Shown here piece after piece: positions 59,101-64,000 of a stretch of 64,000 nucleotides of DNA. Position 1 is the stretch's first letter, and each line of letters begins with the position of its first letter. Both the position numbers and the translations under genes were made by a program. This DNA comes from CAYVFC01 sp964450715 (lineage in GTDB: Bacteria; Myxococcota_A; Polyangia; Polyangiales; JAFGIB01). The DNA is taken from NCBI GenBank assembly GCA_964450715.1, contig CAYVFC010000014.1, positions 1 to 64,000 of the forward strand, in the 5' to 3' direction. The notes beneath the pieces were generated by a model that ran no database searches, was not told the origin of the DNA, and saw nothing but the letters and a program-made list of their open reading frames with translations.

Positions 59101-60525
59101 TCCCGCCCAGTTTGCGTTATCCGGGAAAAATTCGCCCTGCGCCGGAGCAGCGGTGCCGTTCCATTGCTCGCGCGCCTCGCGGACGATGCTGCGAATCTGC
59201 TCGTCGATACGCATAAGCAGACCCGTCTCACCTACCGGTCGCATGGCCTGCCAGACCTTACGGACGAGCTCGCCTAGCAAAGCCGGACGAAGCCCGGAGG
59301 TGAATGCCTCGAGCTGGGTGTGATCCCCTGGCATGGGCTCGGCGCAGACGAGGTTCATCCTTTCGATGCGCGGCCGACTGGGCGCCGAAATTTCGCCCCA
59401 CGAGCGTTGGGCGCGCAGCCAGAGCGCCATGGCTGCCACCTGAATCGGTCGCGGGTCGATGTCTACACCGAAGAGATTGTGGCGCAGGATCAGCGCAGGA
59501 ACCTCGCGCTGAAACGCTTGGCGGTCTGGGTAATCGGTCCACAAGGGAGGGCGGCCTGGGGAGGTGCCGATTTGGCGATCCCACGCCTCGAGATAGATCC
59601 GCTCCAGCAGGTCGAATGCGTAGAGCAGGAAGTGTCCGCTCCCACAAGCCGGATCAAGCACTCGGATGTCCCGCGGGTCCTTGGCCGCAACCGGAGACGC
59701 TACTTCCGTGCGAAGCAGATACGAGCAACTGCCGGCTACCTCAGTCTCGCCGCCGGTCACCTCCACCCAGAGCCGACCAAGGGTGTTGTCGGTCAGAAAC
59801 TCGACCACCCAACGGGGGGTGAAGAGCTGGTTGCGTACTGCCAGTTCTTGCGAGTTCTTTGGGGCCTTCTTGCCGTCCCGGAGTTTCTGCCGTTCCTCAG
59901 CCGAGTGGAAGTCCTGGTAGACCCAGCCGATGGCCTCGTCGTCCTGCCAAGCACGCGCCAAGGCCGGAGCGTTCAGCTCGTCCACGACCTGCTCGAGGCA
60001 GCTTGGACGCGGAAACACGAGTGAACGAGGTTCCCGCCGGTCGAAAAGCGTTGGGAGGTCCTGGGCGATCTCGTCGAACACCCGCTCGAGGAAGACGCGG
60101 TAGGCTTCTTCCTCTCGTCCCAGCGCCCCGCCGGAGAACTGGAGAAAGAGGCGAAAGCTGTCCGAACGCAGCCCGTCGCGCAGGCAGGGCCGAAGCACAC
60201 CGCGCTCCTCTGCCATGCGAATGGCGGCGAGCCGGTGCAGCACCGTGAACGCGGTTTCCTCGGCCATGCGCCGACGAGCTGCCTGCTGGCGCTGGGCGAT
60301 TGTCCCAATCGCCAGGCCAACGAGGTGACGATGCCACTCGCGCAGGTCCTCCGCGATGCTGCGCTCGATCGACGAAAGCGACAACGTGGCAAGGTCGCGG
60401 GGCGCACCTTCGCGGGTGAAGCCGAAGATCCGCTCGAGCTGGTCGCGCGCGTCCGCTTCCAAAAAACTCCGGCAGCGGCCTACGGCGCCCGTCAGTGCTC
60501 TACGTTCGGCGTCCGAGAGCGGCAC
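56167..60525 (-). CDS. pglX: PglX (BrxX) adenine methyltransferase
   Basis: A 1452-residue BREX methyltransferase, starting at GTG 60525 two bases after the brxC stop. RVLDPACGSGHFLLYAFDLL at about 285-305 is the SAM-binding motif I, and VVLMNPPFGQ at about 540-550 is the N6-adenine catalytic NPPF motif. An N-terminal helical domain and a long C-terminal target-recognition and assembly region complete the usual architecture. It marks host DNA by non-palindromic adenine methylation, by family knowledge. It is longer than the commonly described 1,200 residues but within the family's range. Confidence 0.95.
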   Translation of the reverse strand: MPLSDAERRALTGAVGRCRSFLEADARDQLERIFGFTREGAPRDLATLSLSSIERSIAEDLREWHRHLVGLAIGTIAQRQQAARRRMAEETAFTVLHRLAAIRMAEERGVLRPCLRDGLRSDSFRLFLQFSGGALGREEEAYRVFLERVFDEIAQDLPTLFDRREPRSLVFPRPSCLEQVVDELNAPALARAWQDDEAIGWVYQDFHSAEERQKLRDGKKAPKNSQELAVRNQLFTPRWVVEFLTDNTLGRLWVEVTGGETEVAGSCSYLLRTEVASPVAAKDPRDIRVLDPACGSGHFLLYAFDLLERIYLEAWDRQIGTSPGRPPLWTDYPDRQAFQREVPALILRHNLFGVDIDPRPIQVAAMALWLRAQRSWGEISAPSRPRIERMNLVCAEPMPGDHTQLEAFTSGLRPALLGELVRKVWQAMRPVGETGLLMRIDEQIRSIVREAREQWNGTAAPAQGEFFPDNANWAGRRHDLSDLAQDEAATFWSEAEERVVQALAAYAADAGEHERVLRRLFAEDAERGLAFIDLSRARYDVVLMNPPFGQPAEGTKDGLDHAYPACGHEIYAMFFQRALELLEPHGSIGAITERDWLGQASLRGLREGVFGEHGAVLAGADLGYGVLEAKVETAAVVVDKRADADTVARWFRLVTAGRKEAALYDSVASMRDRHEHRYGYLSSARRFRQLREGAYAYWMTDALLGRYAGLPSIGQSAGDVKQGTATAKDFRFLRLLWETAPSSVGLNSRWSLFAKGGEYRPFWDDIHLVVKWENSAAELAAFPKAYIRNADFCGRPGITWPRRTNLPIGPRVLPEGSAFGDKGPTLFCNADDRLQGLGVLASRPFQLLLSPWLNTADASPKAISKSYEVGVVKGAGWPKLSVDQEGPIDRFVALSVRNIREAQLEDDSSGETCAAFVLPPVLLTGRGLPVDQAARRRVDAREDRFAELAGITAEIDGIVADAYGFTERDRQLMDEELEPPVARFPEPESDPSDDLLRTAYLTKEALPGDQLPGGLDAEVDVRVEHRRGRQTRSLRDEESLCRLFELPPRRLAFIRRKLDLLRDEDLRRCAADIVSWAVGVAFGRWDIRLLDHPEWIPGWPDPFGPLPRCPLGQLVDARGLPASADHIASDAWLTCRSDATRLPAIETDDQGAPWLLDDQGARSDSAEIQSTAYPVRVAWEGILQDDALDDGAAARNESDFYRHVSRVLELVYDMGHAEREAELAQALGTDSVVAWLRHPDDFFGNHLARYSKSRRRAPIYWPLSTQSGGMTLWLYYPRISGGMLAGCVNRLREGEAALQREEAALLAARRNNALAADGQARLDRIAIELRERAELREAIHGLVNRGFSPHLDDGAVVNAAPLARWFRNRTWREAAEQVWTEVEGGEHDWSHLAMWLRRDEVLARCRTERDIAIAHGREDLFTPPPEAPRRRGRRRRANAQLELPGGSGDSNE

Positions 60526-60527
60526 TG

Positions 60528-63500
60528 TCAGTCTTTCTCCCGGTCGACGAGCCGCACCGGGCCGAGCTCTACCAACGCGACCAGCCGGCGGCGAACATCC
60601 TGAAGCCAGCGTTCCACGGCGTCGGAATCATCGAGGGTTGAGGCAGGAGCTATGTCCTTGAGAGTCACGACCTGCACCGCGCTCGTTTCCTCAGCGGCCG
60701 GCTCGTGCGTGCCGGGCGGAAGAGTCGTGGGCATGCGACGGCGCACCTCATCCCTGCAATCCGCGAGATCTCCCGGAAGCCGCGCCCCCCGCGTTAGTAG
60801 GCGCCGCAGATCTGCAGCAAGCTGCTCAGACGCCGGTTCCCGGGATACATCGACGACGGTCAGACGGCCGGCGATGGCCTCTCGGTCCTCGGCATCGAGC
60901 GCGGCCCACTCCGCCATGCCCGCGAGCTCGTCCTTTGCTGCATTGGAAGCCGTATCGAGCCGTGCCCGTCGCTCGGCGTACAGGGCCCCTGCCCCTTGCT
61001 TCAGGGCGAGCAGGGCGGTACGCAACTCTGCCATACGCCCTGGGAAGGTTTCGCTTGCTAGAATCTCATCGACGGTCTTCAGGTGCTCGGGCGCAGCGAC
61101 ACCGTCGAGATGCGGAAACAGCGCCTCGATCTCCTTCAGCTCTCGCGCAATGGTCGCGACCTCGCGAATGGTCGCCTCACCGTCGCCATCGAGGCAATCC
61201 ACAGCTTCGCGTGCCCAGCGAACGTCAGAGGATAACGCGTTGTCGGGTGCCCCCAGGATGCTGGCAGCACCGCCCGCGTCTTCGCGGAGCAAGTCGGAGC
61301 AACCCTGCAGAACGGATCGAGCCCGCTCTTCACCCGGAAGCCCGAGCAAGCGAAGCCTGTCCGGCAACGAGCCGACGCGCTCCATCAGCGGCGGGACTTT
61401 CGACCGCACGGCACGGCTGATGTGGTCTTCCAGCGGCAGTACCTCGACACCGAAAAGCGCTTCCAGGATCCGTGCTGCGCGGTCGAGCGCTTCAATAGGC
61501 GGCTTGCCACCGCGAGGAGCAAGACCCACCCGGTTGAAGGAAGCCGTATTGCGCATCGCGTCGGCAGCCGCGTTTCCCGGAGTTCGCAGAACACCCGTAG
61601 GGGTGTGGATCTCGATCTCGCCAGCCGCGAGCAAGGCGGCAAAGAGATAACGGGTCGTGTCCTTGGACCAGCCATACGGAGGAGCGGAGAACAGATCCTG
61701 AACGAACGAACCCTGGAGGCGACCGGTACCTGCGGCGTCGACCTTTTCCGTGAAGGCGCGGAGGGCCTCCGAGAGAGGAGGCTCATTGGTCTTCACGCGC
61801 GGCTGCCCGGCGCGAGTCTCTACAAGCCCGAGAGGGTCTCGGTCGCGAGGCATGCGATCCAGACGCTCCCATTCGAGGAATAGCGCGCCCTGGTTCGTCT
61901 TGGCGGCCAGCGGCGCGTGGCGAAATGCGGGGAAGACATCGACTGCTGCTCGCTCAAGTACGGCGTTGCAGGCTCCGATCAGCTCGTTGGTGTCGTATTC
62001 TCGTACCGGCCGCGCGAGCCCCCGGAAGACGAATGCGCCGTCGTGCATCGATGCTGTAAGTCGCAGCTTCGCGACCTCGCGAAGTCGTTCAAGCCTTCTC
62101 CGTTCAGCGCGAACGTACTGGGCTACATCCCTATCGGCGTCATGCTCGGACGTAGTTCGAGTGAGGTGCGCTGAGCGGCATGCTTCCTCCAGTAGCTCGT
62201 CGACTTCCGCTGGAAAGATTGCAAGCCATACGACGGTCGATTGCCAATCACCTCGGCTTCGGGTCTCGTTCTGGAGCTCCTGGGTACGACGATCTCGCGA
62301 CGTTTCTGCTACCGGTTCGAGTAGGAAGCGAACGTCAGAGCCCTCTCCGGCAATCGCGGTACTCCCCAGGGAAAGACCCGCGCGTACCGACTTCACGTTC
62401 TCGAGCCTGGCCTCGGGCTGGGGGTCGAAAATCAACTTCAGTAGCTCGATCTGAAGCTGGCGTTTCTCCGCGCCCGTGGGGCGGTGAGCATCACGGGCCT
62501 GTTGTAGCGGCCGGACCTTATCGCTCAGGAAGAGATACCCTGCCGCTGCAAGCTGGTCGGTGTCTTGCTCGCCTCGCAGCTCGACGATCCCCAGCTCGCG
62601 GGTCTCGACGAGCTTCTGTAGAACCTCGCGGACCTCGTCGACAATCGGTGTGTCGCCGACCGTCGGATAGAGAACCGCTGCCAGGTTCTCAGCCGTGCGC
62701 GGGAAATCGTCGAGCGGTTGGAGCGCACCGATTGCCTTCGCGACACGTACCGCTAGGGGGGTTTTCCCGAAGGTCTGGTGCGCCTCCACGCGGGCGACGC
62801 CTTCAACGACGTGTGGGAACTCCTTGCCGATGTCGGCACGAAGGGTGTCGAATATGTCATCGGCACAGGCGAGGCGCTTGAAGGGCCGTTCTGCGATCGG
62901 CGTGATACCCGATGGCAGGGCACGAGAGGCATCGACCAGGAGGTCCTGCACCACGCGGATGGCCGAACGCAACCCGGTGCCGCCCGTACGCCGCGCAAGG
63001 CGACGTATGAGCGCCATGACCAGATCGAAGTGCAGCGGCAGGAACGGGTACATGGCGGCGAATGTGTCGGCATCGAGCTGCGAAGACTCGTCTGAACCAA
63101 ACCCTTCGACGCGGGTCTGTAGCTTAAGGATCTCGCCTTCATCTCGGAAGCTCTTGCGAAGCTGCTTCTCCGACGCAGACCGCTTCGTGAGCAACCTCTT
63201 GTGTGTGATCTCCTTGATGTCCGCGGCGTCGAGCTCGAGCGAAATTGGAAAGCGGTCGCGTAGGCGATAGAGTTCGGCGGAGTTTAAAATCGCCTTCTCC
63301 ACGATTTCTGCCAGCGTCTGCTGCGCCGTGGCGACGAACCACACCTTGCCGCGCCCGATCTCCTTGAAGCTCCGCACCAGACCGTCCAGGTTGAGCATGA
63401 GATCGGTACGCGGAGCGACATATTGCCCCACCTCGTCCACCAAGAAGATGATCTGCTCTCGACCGGTTTTGCGCCGTAGCAACCGTATCATCCGGTCGGC

Positions 63501-64000
63501 GAGCTCGGAGACCTGGAGCCGTTCTTGGTAGTGCTGTTGCCGGAAGCTTTCCGGCGTCGAAAAGTCGTCCAAGAAGGAGGGGACGAGTTGCGCGGCCCGG
63601 GCCGGGCCGATCAGCGGGTCATCATGGACCTCCTCCCATTCGCCCTTGCCAGGGAAGCGTTCCCGGTAGCTCGCACGGAACTGATCCAGACGGCCGGCCT
63701 CGTCGAGGCGGACTTCGATGTCCGCCAGCTTGGGCACCTTGGAATAGCCGACGCGTTGGAGGACTTTGGCATACAGGACGTTGGTCACCGGCGCCGCCGT
63801 ACTCTCGACGAACTGGTCGCGCGCCAGATCCAGCATCACCACCGTGGCCGGGAAACCGGCGACTGTCGTCTTGTAGAGCTGCTTGAGATCCGTTCCTCGG
63901 AAGTGCGAGACGAGTCTGTCGAGAAATGCCAGCTCGCCCGCCCGTCGTTCGGGGTCGAGCGCAAAGCCGAGATACTTGGTGAACGAGCTTTTCCCTGAGC
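60528..64000 (-). CDS. brxC: BrxC/PglY ATPase, partial at window end
   Basis: Open to the window edge, so the 5' end lies beyond base 64000; at least 1157 residues are present. At the edge SGKSSFTKYLGFAL is the Walker A segment, so only the N-terminal hundred or so residues should be missing. QIIFLVDEVGQYVAPR is Walker B, and FVATAQQTLAEI and LRDRFPISLELD follow as sensor and Arg regions. The long helical C-terminal half fits BrxC. A start at the first internal Met (63842) would remove the P-loop and is wrong. It is the first BREX gene visible; brxA and brxB would be upstream. Confidence 0.93.
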   Translation of the reverse strand, partial: SGKSSFTKYLGFALDPERRAGELAFLDRLVSHFRGTDLKQLYKTTVAGFPATVVMLDLARDQFVESTAAPVTNVLYAKVLQRVGYSKVPKLADIEVRLDEAGRLDQFRASYRERFPGKGEWEEVHDDPLIGPARAAQLVPSFLDDFSTPESFRQQHYQERLQVSELADRMIRLLRRKTGREQIIFLVDEVGQYVAPRTDLMLNLDGLVRSFKEIGRGKVWFVATAQQTLAEIVEKAILNSAELYRLRDRFPISLELDAADIKEITHKRLLTKRSASEKQLRKSFRDEGEILKLQTRVEGFGSDESSQLDADTFAAMYPFLPLHFDLVMALIRRLARRTGGTGLRSAIRVVQDLLVDASRALPSGITPIAERPFKRLACADDIFDTLRADIGKEFPHVVEGVARVEAHQTFGKTPLAVRVAKAIGALQPLDDFPRTAENLAAVLYPTVGDTPIVDEVREVLQKLVETRELGIVELRGEQDTDQLAAAGYLFLSDKVRPLQQARDAHRPTGAEKRQLQIELLKLIFDPQPEARLENVKSVRAGLSLGSTAIAGEGSDVRFLLEPVAETSRDRRTQELQNETRSRGDWQSTVVWLAIFPAEVDELLEEACRSAHLTRTTSEHDADRDVAQYVRAERRRLERLREVAKLRLTASMHDGAFVFRGLARPVREYDTNELIGACNAVLERAAVDVFPAFRHAPLAAKTNQGALFLEWERLDRMPRDRDPLGLVETRAGQPRVKTNEPPLSEALRAFTEKVDAAGTGRLQGSFVQDLFSAPPYGWSKDTTRYLFAALLAAGEIEIHTPTGVLRTPGNAAADAMRNTASFNRVGLAPRGGKPPIEALDRAARILEALFGVEVLPLEDHISRAVRSKVPPLMERVGSLPDRLRLLGLPGEERARSVLQGCSDLLREDAGGAASILGAPDNALSSDVRWAREAVDCLDGDGEATIREVATIARELKEIEALFPHLDGVAAPEHLKTVDEILASETFPGRMAELRTALLALKQGAGALYAERRARLDTASNAAKDELAGMAEWAALDAEDREAIAGRLTVVDVSREPASEQLAADLRRLLTRGARLPGDLADCRDEVRRRMPTTLPPGTHEPAAEETSAVQVVTLKDIAPASTLDDSDAVERWLQDVRRRLVALVELGPVRLVDREKD

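Noticed and set aside
1..64000. CRISPR array
   Set aside because: No regular short repeats with unique spacers were seen; the 51-bp and 12-bp arrays are contiguous without spacers.

Overview
The window is GC-rich (visibly so over most of its length) and reads like an accessory region of a myxobacterium or related deltaproteobacterium. The grounds are Cys-rich lipoproteins with Gly-Gly-Thr linkers, PilZ and PDZ membrane proteins, ATGA-coupled operons, and a RIT-type recombinase trio. A run of ten N flanked by poly-G at 32.34-32.43 kb shows this is a draft scaffold. No ribosomal or housekeeping operon is present, so the organism assignment is an inference.

Layout. 0-4.4 kb: a 51-bp repeat, two small secreted proteins, a PilZ protein, and a large PDZ protein with a NuoH-like membrane C-terminus. 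4.6-9.0 kb: an island bounded by a tRNA-Ala(GGC) gene and an 87%-identical 113-bp direct repeat of its 3' half. It holds a nonsense-interrupted lipoprotein gene, a Cys-rich lipoprotein and an AbiEi/AbiEii toxin-antitoxin pair with a likely leaderless promoter. 9.1-10.1 kb: one unrecognised gene.

10.4-26.2 kb: a divergent gene cluster that looks like an undescribed small-molecule pathway. The leftward operon is GHMP kinase, cysteine-synthase-fold PLP enzyme, ATP-grasp ligase, argininosuccinate-lyase-family enzyme, D-aminoacyl-tRNA-deacylase-like protein, formyltransferase and ketopantoate-reductase-like enzyme. The rightward operon is XRE regulator, NitT/TauT-type ABC importer, TobZ-type carbamoyltransferase, unknown protein and YtcJ-like amidohydrolase. 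Three copies of a 13-bp motif lie between them. The rightward genes are clearly AT-richer than the rest.

26.4-35.9 kb: a nested mobile-element region. A DDE/AAA transposon with 15-bp imperfect terminal repeats separates the N- and C-terminal parts of a helix-turn-helix gene. A RIT element with perfect 87-bp inverted repeats is in turn inserted in the P-loop of the transposon's RepA-like ATPase gene.

36.0-64.0 kb: a leftward-reading defence island of at least three blocks. (i) An eight-gene, mostly ATGA-coupled operon: excisionase-like HTH, Ycf46-like AAA, SF1 helicase, two unrecognised proteins, DUF2997, DUF1257/Ycf35 and a radical-SAM activase. I regard it as the best candidate for an undescribed conflict system. 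(ii) SIR2 plus HerA. (iii) A type-I-like BREX locus (brxC partial, pglX, pglZ, brxL) with an AAA ATPase-DUF4276 (Toprim-like) pair between pglX and pglZ, reminiscent of PARIS. brxA and brxB, if present, lie beyond base 64000.
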